Positions 1-8,200 of a stretch of 64,000 nt of DNA are shown here, one piece after another; position 1 is the first letter of the stretch; the number at the start of each line of letters is the position of its first letter. The notes under the pieces are model-generated. The model did not search any database, was not told the DNA's origin, and saw nothing but the letters and a program-made list of their open reading frames with translations. The translations under genes were made by a program, and so were the position numbers. The stretch covers positions 1 to 64,000 of the forward strand of contig NZ_JBLTXA010000008.1 of the NCBI RefSeq assembly GCF_048066175.1, written 5' to 3'. The DNA is from Niveispirillum fermenti (GTDB lineage Bacteria > Pseudomonadota > Alphaproteobacteria > Azospirillales > Azospirillaceae).

Positions 1-50
1 CGTCGCCGCCGGACCCACTTGCGATGCGTTCTACTCATCGCAAGTGGGTA
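1..50. repeat. Partial copy of a dispersed intergenic hairpin repeat
   Basis: This stretch at the window edge ends in a 14-bp stem (13-26 with 36-49) closed by a 9-base loop. The same loop and nearly the same stem recur at 37808-37844 and 56016-56052, and the GC-rich segment before it matches those copies. It sits directly against the stop codon of the asparaginase gene. Only the right part of the element is in view. Confidence 0.7.
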
Positions 51-1154
51 TCAGAACCCCGCTGACAGGCCCCCGACCTTTGCACCGGCCCGGTTGCGGA
101 TGGCGGGGTGGGCCAGTTCTTCCAGCCCGGTCCATTCGGCGGCCGTCACCAGATCCAGGCGGCGCAGCACATGGGCCATGGCCGGGCCGGCGGCGCGGCC
201 GGCCCCGTCATCGATCTTCACGGCCACGGCGATGCCCTGGTCCGGGATCACGGCCACGCACACACCTTCCGCCCCGGCCTTGCACAGGATGCGCCCCGAC
301 AGGGCCCGCATGAAGCCCGTGTCGAACGTGTCGGTGCCGCCCACCAGTTCCGGATGCCGGCCCCAGGCATCCAGCAGGCGGGTGGCGGCATCGGCGCGGG
401 CCGGGGGCAGGTCCTGCGGGTCGGCCATCCGGGCCATGCCGAAGGCCAGCGCTTCCAGTGGCAGGCCGATGGTGGGGATGGAACAGCCATCCGTGCCCCA
501 CGGCGCGCGGGTCAGGTCCTGTGCCGTCACCTGTTCGATCGTGCCCAGGATGCGTTGCTGCACCCGATGCTGGTAGGACACGTAGCCCCGGATGGTCTCG
601 CCCCGGTGCAGGGCCGTCGTCAGCATGCCGGCATGCTTGCCCGAGCAATTATTGTGCAGCGGGGTCGGCGCCTCGCCCCGGCGCAGCATCGCGTCTGCCG
701 TGGGCGGGTGGTAGGGGGTGTGGGTCCCGCATTCCAGATCGCCGGCCGTCAGGCCCAGGCGGGCCAGCCAGGCGCTGACGCGGTCGGTATGCATGGGCTC
801 CCCGCCATGGCTGGCGCAGGCCAGGGCCAGTTCCTCCGACCCCAGGCCGAAGGCATCGGCCGCCCCCGTTTCCACCAGCGGCAGCGCCTGCATCGCCTTG
901 TTGGCCGATCGCGGATAGACCAGTGCCTTCACGTCGCCCCAGGCGCCCAGCACCGCGCCGTCGGCCCCCACCGCCACGGCGCGGCCGCGATGCAGGCTTT
1001 CCACCATGGGACCGCGCGTGAGCTGCACCAGGATCGGGTTGGTGCGGTTGTCGGGCAGCATCACGGCGAGATCGGCCCCGTCGCCCGTGCGGGGCGCGTG
1101 GCCGCACCCGGGTCCATGGACATGGGGCGGACTTGGATCGGCGGGACCGGTCAT
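51..1154 (-). CDS. Class 3 (Rhizobium etli AV-type) L-asparaginase
   Basis: This 367-aa protein belongs to the Asparaginase_II family (PF06089), cytoplasmic enzymes that hydrolyse L-asparagine to aspartate and ammonia. The family's catalytic pieces are present with correct spacing: S-A-N-K at 83-86 and C-S-G-K at 170-173. C224 in D-G-C-S-I-P matches the third zinc ligand; C170 and K173 would be the other two. The lysine-to-lysine distance of 87 residues equals that of the characterised R. etli enzyme. About 30 residues before the conserved region form a His/Cys-rich extension, so translation could instead begin at the ATG near 1061. Neither start has a clear ribosome binding site. The function call is strong and the start is uncertain. 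Confidence 0.9.
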   Translation of the reverse strand: MTGPADPSPPHVHGPGCGHAPRTGDGADLAVMLPDNRTNPILVQLTRGPMVESLHRGRAVAVGADGAVLGAWGDVKALVYPRSANKAMQALPLVETGAADAFGLGSEELALACASHGGEPMHTDRVSAWLARLGLTAGDLECGTHTPYHPPTADAMLRRGEAPTPLHNNCSGKHAGMLTTALHRGETIRGYVSYQHRVQQRILGTIEQVTAQDLTRAPWGTDGCSIPTIGLPLEALAFGMARMADPQDLPPARADAATRLLDAWGRHPELVGGTDTFDTGFMRALSGRILCKAGAEGVCVAVIPDQGIAVAVKIDDGAGRAAGPAMAHVLRRLDLVTAAEWTGLEELAHPAIRNRAGAKVGGLSAGF

Positions 1155-1279
1155 GACGGGGGGACATTGGTGGTGGCAGGGCGGCGAACCTTGCCGTGCC
1201 CGGCCGATCTGTGCAAGGAATCCCCGCTAAACCCTCCATCCCCTTTTCATCCCCTCCATCGCAGTGGCATCGGATCATC

Positions 1280-1846
1280 ATGCGCGGTTATTTCGCCCTG
1301 GGCGCCGAAGGCATCAGCAAGGCCGGCAATCTCGGCACCATCATGCGCACGGGCCATGCGTTCGGTGCCAGCTTCGTCTTTTCCGTCAATGCCGTGGTCG
1401 ATGCCGGTGCGCTGCGCGTCACCGACACGTCGGGCGGCGTCGATCATGTGCCCTATTATGGCTGGCGGTCGATCGACGACATGGCGCTGCCGGCCGGATG
1501 CCAGCTTGTCGGCTGTGAACTGACCGATGATGCGGCCGAATTGCCCAGCTTCCGCCATCCGCTGCGCGCCGCCTATGTGTTCGGACCGGAACGGGGCAAC
1601 CTGTCACCCGCCATGCTGGCCCGCTGCGACCATGTCGTGAAGATCCCCACGAAGTTCTGCGTGAATGTCTCGGTGGCGGCGGCCATCGTCACCTATGACC
1701 GCATGATCTCGCTCGGCCGCTTCGCCGAACGCCCCGTGCGCGTCGGCGGGCCGCGCGATGCCATGCCGGACCATGTGCATGGCAAGGTGCGCGTGCGCAA
1801 CAAGGAAAGCCTGCGTATGCGGCCTCTTCTAGGCGGATGGGAATAG
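1280..1846 (+). CDS. SpoU/TrmH-family RNA 2'-O-methyltransferase
   Basis: The 188-aa product is a short SPOUT-class methyltransferase that would use S-adenosylmethionine to methylate a ribose in tRNA or rRNA. The trefoil-knot motifs are visible: N-L-G-T-I-M-R-T near the start, F-G-P-E-R-G-N-L in the middle, and K-I-P-T-K-F-C-V-N-V-S-V-A-A-A near the end. The start ATG at 1280 puts the conserved RGYFALG segment at the N-terminus; the longer in-frame reading from 1196 has no family support. It diverges from the asparaginase gene. The exact RNA target cannot be told from sequence. Confidence 0.88.
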   Translation: MRGYFALGAEGISKAGNLGTIMRTGHAFGASFVFSVNAVVDAGALRVTDTSGGVDHVPYYGWRSIDDMALPAGCQLVGCELTDDAAELPSFRHPLRAAYVFGPERGNLSPAMLARCDHVVKIPTKFCVNVSVAAAIVTYDRMISLGRFAERPVRVGGPRDAMPDHVHGKVRVRNKESLRMRPLLGGWE

Positions 1847-1960
1847 GGGGTGGCGGCCGGTCTCGGCCATCCGGCCCGGGTCTGGCCTTTTGGACGGGTG
1901 TGAAACCGCGCGCCTTGGGCCCATCTCTGCTATGATGGGTTGACAATGATGAGGCACGCC

Positions 1961-2302
1961 ATGAACGCCGTCGTCCGTCCCATCCTGTTCGCCAGTTTGC
2001 TGCTGTTGCCGGCCATGCCGGCTTGGGCACAGCAACCGACGTCCCCGCCCGCAGAGGTGACGGACGAGGTGATCGTGACCGCACCGCGCAATGGCGAGCC
2101 GGATTTCCAGGAATCGCTGGAATATCACGAAAAGGAATACCGGCGCCTGCAAGCCAAGTTCGGGGCACCGCCATCCCTGCCGCCGCGCGGGGACCAGGTG
2201 TTCGGCATGGGCGGTACCATGACATCGCCGAATGACCGGTCCGACGCCCGGCAGATGATCGAAAGCGCGCCGCGCCTGCGCGACACGCTGAACCCGGATT
2301 GA
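1961..2302 (+). CDS. Small secreted protein of unknown function
   Basis: The 113-aa product has an N-terminal hydrophobic stretch (about residues 6-20) ending in A-W-A-Q, a good signal peptidase I site, so it is probably periplasmic. The mature part is rich in charge and proline and shows no recognised domain. The ATG at 1961 is chosen because TGAGG lies 7 bases upstream; in-frame TTG and ATG codons at 1940-1949 are alternatives. I do not recognise a family. Confidence 0.6.
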   Translation: MNAVVRPILFASLLLLPAMPAWAQQPTSPPAEVTDEVIVTAPRNGEPDFQESLEYHEKEYRRLQAKFGAPPSLPPRGDQVFGMGGTMTSPNDRSDARQMIESAPRLRDTLNPD

Positions 2303-2392
2303 ACTGAACCCGGATTGAAGGAGCCCGGATTGAGCCGGAACACGGCCGGGCCGGTTCCGGTGGGAACCGGGAACGCTGCCCACCGGGCAGCG
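2303..2392. repeat. Short direct repeats and two hairpins after the secreted protein gene
   Basis: The motif CCCGGATTGA occurs three times in about 45 bases just after the stop codon, the first copy overlapping it. Two hairpins follow: an 8-bp stem at 2351-2370 (loop GGTG) and an 8-bp stem at 2374-2392 (loop ACC). No T-tract follows. They lie between converging genes and could terminate transcription, but this is weak. Confidence 0.45.
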
Positions 2393-2439
2393 CCCCCCGA
2401 CGGGGATGTCGTCAATATCCGCTGGTCTCGCCCGGCCGC

Positions 2440-2925
2440 TCAGCGCTCGATCTGCAGGTAGCTGACGGGCAGCAGGTCCCAGGGGAAGAAGATCCAGGTA
2501 TCCTGGCTGACTTCCGTGATGAAGGTATCCACCAGCGTCCGGCCCGCCGGCTTGGCATAGATGGTGGCGAAATGGGCGTGGGGCAGCAGCTTGCGCACAT
2601 GGGCCGCCGTCTTTCCGGTATCGACCAGATCATCGATCAGCAGCCAGTCCTTGCCGCCATCTTCCACGGCGGATGCGGCCTTCAGCACGCGGATCTCGCC
2701 CTGGGTCTGGTGGTCATAGCTTTTGACCGAAATGGTCTCCACCACGCGGATATCAAGCTCGCGTGCGATGATGGCGGCCGGCACCAGGCCACCGCGGGTG
2801 ATGGCGATGATGCCTTTCCATTTGGCATGGTCGGCCAGCCGCCAGGCCAGGGCCTTGGCGTTGCGGTGCAACTCCTCCCAGGTGACGGGGAAATTCTTTT
2901 CGGGGTTCTGGATCTTGTTGCTCAA
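2440..2925 (-). CDS. gpt: Xanthine-guanine phosphoribosyltransferase
   Basis: The product salvages xanthine and guanine by transfer of 5-phosphoribose from PRPP to form XMP and GMP. It aligns by eye with E. coli Gpt along its length: W-K-G-I-I-A-I-T-R-G-G-L-V-P near the start, the PRPP-binding L-I-D-D-L-V-D-T-G-K-T, then A-K-P-A-G-R and Q-D-T-W-I at the end. I place the start at TTG 2925, giving M-S-N-K-I-Q, because AGCAGG lies just upstream and homologues begin here. The frame stays open to an ATG at 2982, which would add 19 residues with no family match. The gene stands alone on the minus strand. Confidence 0.9.
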   Translation of the reverse strand: MSNKIQNPEKNFPVTWEELHRNAKALAWRLADHAKWKGIIAITRGGLVPAAIIARELDIRVVETISVKSYDHQTQGEIRVLKAASAVEDGGKDWLLIDDLVDTGKTAAHVRKLLPHAHFATIYAKPAGRTLVDTFITEVSQDTWIFFPWDLLPVSYLQIER

Positions 2926-3105
2926 GGCGGGCCTGCTTTCATGGTTTCGGGCAGGAATATCCCATGACACGCTTCCCGGCAATCCACGCCGGCCCGCCTC
3001 TCACCCATGCGACGCAGAATCCCGTTGCAATCCCCGCCAGCATCGGATAAAAGCCGCACCTCACCGGCTGGTGCCCTTCCCGGGAACCGGAAATCGGAAG
3101 ACAGC

Positions 3106-3182
3106 GCGCCCGTAGCTCAGCTGGATAGAGCACCAGACTACGAATCTGGGGGTCAGAGGTTCGAATCCTTTCGGGCGCGCCA
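3106..3182 (+). tRNA. tRNA-Arg (anticodon ACG), first copy
   Basis: The 77-base cloverleaf is complete, with acceptor GCGCCCG pairing CGGGCGC, an encoded CCA end, anticodon stem CCAGA/TCTGG and loop CTACGAA, giving anticodon ACG. It is identical to the copy 39 bases downstream. It reads CGN arginine codons, with A34 probably edited to inosine. Confidence 0.97.
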
Positions 3183-3221
3183 TTTCCGAATATCTTCACC
3201 AGCCCGGTCGATCATGGCGAT

Positions 3222-3298
3222 GCGCCCGTAGCTCAGCTGGATAGAGCACCAGACTACGAATCTGGGGGTCAGAGGTTCGAATCCTTTCGGGCGCGCCA
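3222..3298 (+). tRNA. tRNA-Arg (anticodon ACG), second copy
   Basis: This 77-base gene is identical to the tRNA at 3106-3182, including the encoded CCA. Decayed mobile-element remnants begin just after it (arsC fragment, recombinase pseudogene), so its 3' end may once have been an integration site. No displaced attachment repeat was seen on the far side. Confidence 0.97.
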
Positions 3299-3655
3299 GC
3301 CAACCATTTGAAATCATTGGTGTTTTTGCCCTACCGGGCCGAACGCCCTGGCAAGCCACTGGGCCTGCCCCACGCCATCCCCACGGTTGAGCATCCCACC
3401 CTACAAAAGCCGGGTAAAACCTGGGTCACGCTGGTGGCCAAGTGCCGGACGTCGTGTACCCGCGCGGTGGCCAGTGGCGAAGACGGCATCTATATCACCC
3501 CTCCATCGCCCGTGATGCCCCGATGGCCCCACATCCCACGGGACACCGCTTTACAAGGTTTGCATGGCTGTCGGCCCGCCCCTCGACTCGTGTGGGGCGT
3601 GGGGCCGGAGCGATCTTTCATAAAGGTGAGCCTCACCACTCTCAAGCCCCTGACC
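3299..3655. other. Gene-free stretch after tRNA-Arg
   Basis: Open frames cross this 357-base stretch, one of them leading in frame into the arsC fragment, but their translations match nothing I recognise and show no domain signature. It looks like non-coding or decayed island DNA between the tRNA pair and the arsC remnant. Confidence 0.5.
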
Positions 3656-3823
3656 ATGGTCCGCAACAGCGGGGTGGAACCGGCGATCATTGAGTACCTG
3701 AAGACCCCGCCCGTGCGGGAGACGCTGGTCGGGCTGATCGCCAGCATGGGCATTCCGGTGCGTGACCTGCTGCGCAAGAAGGGCACACCCTATGCCGAAC
3801 TAGGGCTGGGTGACCCGGGCCTA
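3656..3823 (+). pseudogene. arsC: Fragment of a glutaredoxin-type arsenate reductase (arsC)
   Basis: Translation from 3656 gives about 55 residues that match the middle of ArsC: M-V-R-N-S-G-V-E-P, then L-K-T-P-P, G-L-I-A-S-M-G-I and L-L-R-K-K. ArsC proteins are about 115-140 residues and reduce arsenate to arsenite. The N-terminal Cys active-site loop is absent, and so are the C-terminal arginines that bind arsenate. Upstream sequence in the same frame is unrelated. This is a dead internal piece, not a functional reductase. Confidence 0.75.
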
Positions 3824-4014
3824 GGCGCCGCGCGCTTTGCGCGCCCATTATAGCCTTTCCGCCGTCGCAATGGTCGCCCGGTAAGCAGACATTGGGACGA
3901 GTGTCTTGTTCGCAAAGCCACCCGGCAAACAACTCGTCCAGGTTGCTATGGTATACGCACATTCCGGACGGATGCAAAGTCGCCCGGCGAAGGACAGTTT
4001 GTCTGACAGAATCT

Positions 4015-4048
4015 GGAGGAGAGCCGATATTTCCGTCGGCTCTCCTCC
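4015..4048. terminator. Perfect 13-bp hairpin after the secreted-protein remnant
   Basis: Bases 4015-4027 pair perfectly with 4036-4048 around an 8-base loop. It lies just beyond the stop codon at 4054 of the minus-strand remnant, where a terminator would be expected, but it has no T-tract. Confidence 0.5.
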
Positions 4049-4053
4049 GTTGA

Positions 4054-4156
4054 CTACAAGACCAGTTCGGCACTGGTGATGCCGGCCATGATCATAGTCA
4101 GGTCGGCAACGCCATCACCATCCGGATCGGCCAACAGCGAGACGTTGCTGCCGACC
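4054..4156 (-). pseudogene. C-terminal fragment resembling a type I secreted calcium-binding protein
   Basis: The last 30-35 codons of this minus-strand frame read D-P-D-G-D-G-V-A-D-L-T-M followed by a hydrophobic ending A-E-L-V-L and a stop. That pattern (Asp-Gly-rich calcium loop, then a short hydrophobic tail) is typical of the C-terminal secretion signals of RTX and serralysin-like proteins exported by type I systems. The match stops abruptly at the large palindrome beginning at 4157, so the rest of the gene is gone. The family call is inference from a short motif. Confidence 0.45.
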
Positions 4157-4218
4157 TGTCCGCCGTCAGCCCCTATGGGACAGAAGTGGCCCGTCCCATA
4201 GGGGGCTGACGGCGGACA
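4157..4218. repeat. 62-base near-perfect palindrome
   Basis: The left arm 4157-4181 (25 bases) and right arm 4193-4218 (26 bases) are complementary apart from one extra G. They flank an 11-base centre. The palindrome sits exactly where the secreted-protein remnant loses homology, and a recombinase pseudogene starts 50 bases further on. It resembles two inward ends of an insertion sequence brought together, or a small non-autonomous element. Confidence 0.7.
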
Positions 4219-4267
4219 ATGGACGTACCTTTCCGTTGGGTCAAACACGGCCGCGATGGAGGATGTC

Positions 4268-4860
4268 ATGGGACGTTCAGCGTTTGATCCTGGCGCGAAA
4301 GGAAACAAGCCTTGGAATGCTGGCAGGCGGATCGGTGCCAAGCGGGCCCTGAAACCACAGCAGGTCTAGACCATCCGTTTCTGGCTCGACCACCAGCAGC
4401 GGCTGCGTGACCGCGCTTTATTTGATCTGGCCATCGATAGCAAGCTACGTGGCTGCGACCTTGTCCGGATGAAGATCGGCGATATCGTTCGTGGTGGGGA
4501 AATCCGGTCTCGTGCCCTGGTTGTTCAGAAGAAAACAGGCCGGCCAGTTCAGTTCGAATTGATGGAAACGGCCCGCAAGAGCCTCCGGGCTTGGCTGGAA
4601 CGTCGGGGCGGGACGCTTGCTGATTACGTCTTCCCCAGCCGGGTCGCACGCAAAGCCTATCAGCACCTGTCAGCAGGCGCGCCTCGTCGAGGAATGGGTA
4701 ATAGGGATCGGCCCGCGCCGGGAGGATTATGAGCCCATTCCCTGCGACAAACCAAGGCTGCCCTCATTTACAAACTGACCGGCAATCTGCGGCCTGTGCA
4801 GATCCTACTTCGCGTGAAGATGCCCGCCGGATACTTGGATTGTCACCACCCGTTGGGGGG
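4268..4860 (+). pseudogene. Decayed tyrosine recombinase (phage-type integrase)
   Basis: Translation from ATG 4268 gives a recognisable site-specific recombinase. It shows P-W-N-A-G-R-R-I-G-A-K-R-A-L-K-P, then F-D-L-A-I-D-S-K-L-R-G-C-D-L-V and Q-K-K-T-G-R-P-V-Q-F. The catalytic-domain pieces H-S-L-R-Q-T-K-A and G-N-L-R-P-V-Q-I-L-L follow. A TAG interrupts the frame after K-P-Q-Q-V, probably from a Trp codon. At least two frameshifts (near 4665 and 4735) are needed to read the later motifs, and the normal L-L-G-H end is garbled. It cannot make an active enzyme. With the arsC and secreted-protein fragments it marks an old mobile island beside the tRNA-Arg pair. Confidence 0.85.
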
Positions 4861-4910
4861 CATGGACGGGGAGGTTGCGTTGCGGTACGGGCAAGGCGAC
4901 GTCAGAAAGT

Positions 4911-4986
4911 AAAAAGGCGGCGCCGGAGCGCCGCCCTTATCTGGTGCAGATGACTGCTTGTTAACAGCCAGACCGCGATCTCTGAT
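4911..4986 (-). ncRNA. tracrRNA of the type II-C CRISPR system
   Basis: The plus strand at 4961-4985 resembles the minus-strand form of the CRISPR repeat, so the minus-strand transcript carries an anti-repeat. Fourteen bases (ACCGCGATCTCTGA in repeat sense, 4972-4985) are perfectly complementary, followed by a G-U-tolerant GCTGG pairing, a bulge and GTT. Downstream come a small GCAG/CTGC hairpin and a perfect 8-bp GC stem (4916-4935), ending in five T residues on the minus strand. The length of about 75 bases and the order anti-repeat, small stem, terminator are normal for a tracrRNA. It lies upstream of cas9 and points away from it. Confidence 0.87.
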
Positions 4987-4992
4987 AAAATG

Positions 4993-5022
4993 TACATAGA
5001 CATAAGATCAGGAACTTGTCAA
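4993..5022 (-). promoter_or_regulatory. Sigma70-type promoter of the tracrRNA
   Basis: On the minus strand a perfect TTGACA (5017-5022) is followed after 18 bases by TATGTA (4993-4998). A start about 7 bases on would begin the transcript at the anti-repeat, which fits its role. Confidence 0.7.
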
Positions 5023-5281
5023 GCTGCAACACATAGAGCTTGTGTTCCCAGTAACACAGCTTATTGAAGTGCGTCACCCGACCATCGTTTGCGCGATGGT
5101 CGGGTATCTTTCGGTGGAAGGAAATAATACTCTAATAGTGAGCGACGCCTACCTTGATTTCGTTTCTTCCTTTGGAGGGGATGTCACTCAATCAAGCTGA
5201 GACTTGACGTTATGGTTAAAATTGACAAAGTCAAGGATGGCATCTTCCCACATAGAACTTAAATTTACAACCGGAGGGGAA
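5023..5281. other. Spacer between tracrRNA promoter and cas9, with two hairpins
   Basis: This stretch is visibly less GC-rich than its surroundings and carries no gene. One hairpin lies at about 5036-5062 (AGCTTGTGTT with AACACAGCT). A second at 5077-5104 has a perfect 11-bp stem, CCCGACCATCG, and a 6-base loop followed by TATCTTT, which could terminate rightward transcription. No confident cas9 promoter could be picked. Confidence 0.5.
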
Positions 5282-8200
5282 ATGCGCTGGCGGTTGGGCT
5301 TAGACATGGGCGCGGGGTCGTTGGGGTGGTGTGCTATCCTGTTGGATGAACAGGGTTTTCCGAGCGGTATCCTGGCCGCGGGCAGCCATATTTTCGGTGA
5401 CGGCCGGGCGCCGTCGCGTGGCGACCAACAGGGAACGCCATTGGGGGTTGAACGCCGCGCGGCGCGGGCCATGCGGCGGCGGCGCGACCGGTTTCTGGGG
5501 CGGCAGGTCAAGCTGCTGGCGCGGCTGACCCTGGCGGGCCTGTTCCCCGCCGATCCCGCCAGGGCGAAGGCGCTGGAGTTGCTGGACCCTTATGCCCTGC
5601 GCACCCGCGCCCTGGACGAGGCGCTGCCGCCCCACCATCTGGGCCGTGCCTTCTTTCACCTGAACCAACGCCGCGGCTTCAAGTCGAATCGCAAGACCGA
5701 CCGGGGCACGGACGATGACGCGGGCAAGGTCGCCCTGGGCATCAACCGGCTGCGCGAAGCCATCGAACAGGATGGCGCCCGTACCATGGGTGAGTTCCTA
5801 CATGGACGCCGCGAGTCGGCGCCGGATGAGAACAAAATCCCCAGCGTGCGCACCCGTCTGCGTCCAGAAACCGGGGAGGAGGCGAAGGGTAACGGCTATG
5901 ATTTCTATCCCGGCCGCGAACTGGTGGAAGAGGAATTCGAGGCCATCTGGGACGCGCAGGCTCCGTATCATCCCGGCCTGCTGACACCGGAGAACCGGGC
6001 GCTGCTGCATGAGGCTATCTTCCATCAGCGCCCATTGAAGGAGCCACGGATCGGCAAATGCACCCTGCTCAACAGCGAGCCGCGCCTGCCCAAGGCCCAT
6101 CCGTTGTTTCAGCGCCGCCGGCTGTTGGAAGAGGTGAACGCGTTGCGGGTCGTCCGGGCCGGAGAGGTGGCGACGAAGCTGACGTGCGAGCAGCGCGACC
6201 TGCTGTTGTTGAAGCTGAAGGATAAGGCCAAGGTCAGCTTCGAGAGCTTGCGCAGCAAGGTATTGAAACTGGAACCCGAGGCCCGCTTCAACAAGGAAGG
6301 GGAGAACCGCAAGGATCTGGCGGGGGACGAGGTCTTTGCCCAGATGGCGGCCAAGACCCGCTTCGGATCGCGTTGGGCGCATTTCTCGCTGGAAAAGCAA
6401 TGGTCCATCCTGTCCCGCCTGATCGACGAGCAGGATGGTACACTTCTGGATGCTTGGCTGCGCGAAGAGCACGGGCTGGACGCGGAGCAAGCCAGGGCGG
6501 TTGCGGCGGCCCACTTGCCGTCGGGCTTCGGCCGTTTCGGGGAAACGGCGACGCGGCGGCTGATCGAGGCGCTGCAGGCCAACGTGATTGTTTATAGCGA
6601 GGCGGTGGAGGTGGCGGGATTGGGCCATCACAGCGATATGCGCACGGGCGAAGTGCTGGCCGATCTGCCTTATTACGGCGTCACCCTGGAACGCCACCTG
6701 CTGCCCGGCACTGGTGAGAAGAATGATCCGGAGGAAATGCGCATCGGCCGTCTGACCAACCCCACCGTGCATATCGCGCTGAACCGCCTACGCCGCATCG
6801 TCAACCGATTGATCAAGACCTATGGCCGGCCGGAACAGATCGCTATCGAACTGGGGCGGGAACTGAAGCTGACCGAGGAGGAGAAGCAGCGATTGTCACG
6901 GGAAAACAATCGCAACCGCGTCAAGGCGGAGGCACGGTCGAAGAAGCTGGCCGAACTGGGCCAGCCCAACACCGGCGCCAACCGCGCGCGGCTGAAACTG
7001 TGGGAGGAGTTAAACGACGAAAATTGCCTGGATCGCCGCTGCATCTATAGCGGGGTGCAAATTTCACCCTCCATGCTGTTTTCCGACGCGGTCGAGGTGG
7101 ACCATATCCTGCCCTTCGACGCCACCTGGGACGATGGCAACGGCAACAAGATCCTGTGCTTGCGCGAATGGAACCGGCGCAAACGGAAAATGTCGCCCTA
7201 TGAGGCTTGGGGCCATACCGACCTTTGGCCAGACATCGCTGCGCGTGCCGCGCGCCTGCCCAAGGAGAAGCGCTGGCGGTTTGAACCCGACGCGATGAAG
7301 CGATTCGACGAGAAGGGTGGTTTCATTGCCCGGCACCTGGTGGATACCCAGTACATGTCGCGGCTGGCGCGCGAATATCTGGAGGCGCTCTACCCGGAGA
7401 AGGGGGAGGGCAGCGGCCATGTCTGGGTCTCCCCTGGCCGCCTGACGGAATTGATACGGCGCAAACTGGGGCTGAACGAACTGTTGCCCGATCATAATTT
7501 CGCCGGCACCAAGAACCGCCTGGACCATCGCCACCACACGATTGACGCCTTCGTTGTAGCCGTCACCGACCGCTCGCTTCTGCAGGGCATATCCCGCGCC
7601 TCGGCCCTGGAAGGAGGGGAGGGGCGGGAACGGGTGATCGTCCCGGACCCGTGGGAAGGCTTCCGGGAGGAATTGCGCCGCACCTTGGCTTTCATCACCG
7701 TCTGGCACCGTCCCGACCATGGCACGGCCTCCAAGGCGGGTCTTGCCAAGGGCCGCGATCAGACGGCGGGCAAGCTGCATAATGATACGGCCTATGGGCT
7801 GGCCGGTCCGGCGGACAAGGAGGGGCGGTATCTGGTGGTCGTCCGCAAGCCCTTGATGGGCCTGAAGCCGGGCGATATCGATGATGTCCGTGACCCGGAC
7901 CTGCGTGCCGCCCTGCGGCAATTCACGCAAGGCAAGGAAGGCAAGGAGTTCGAGAAGGCGCTCTCGCGCTTTCCCGAACTCGGCCCCCTGCATTTTCGGG
8001 GCATCCGGCGTCTTCGGTTGACGGGGCGGTTGAAGGTCATTCCCATCGCCGGACCCGATGGCGTGCCCTACAAGGCTTACAAGGGTGACAGCAATTATCG
8101 CTACGATGTTTGGGAATTGCCGGACGGAAGCTGGAAGGCCGACGTCGTCACCATGTTCAACGCCCACCAGCCCGGATGGATATCCACCATCCGCCGCGAC

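Noticed and set aside
3308..3853. A 181-residue gene containing the arsC similarity
   Set aside because: The first 115 residues match nothing and the catalytic region is absent, so it is a decayed fragment.
5017..5104. Second tracrRNA or anti-repeat near the hairpins upstream of cas9
   Set aside because: Neither hairpin shares sequence with the CRISPR repeat; only 4961-4985 does.
5204..5281. Upstream in-frame TTG start for Cas9
   Set aside because: The ATG at 5282 has an ideal GGAGG site and places RuvC-I at the N-terminus as in other Cas9 proteins.
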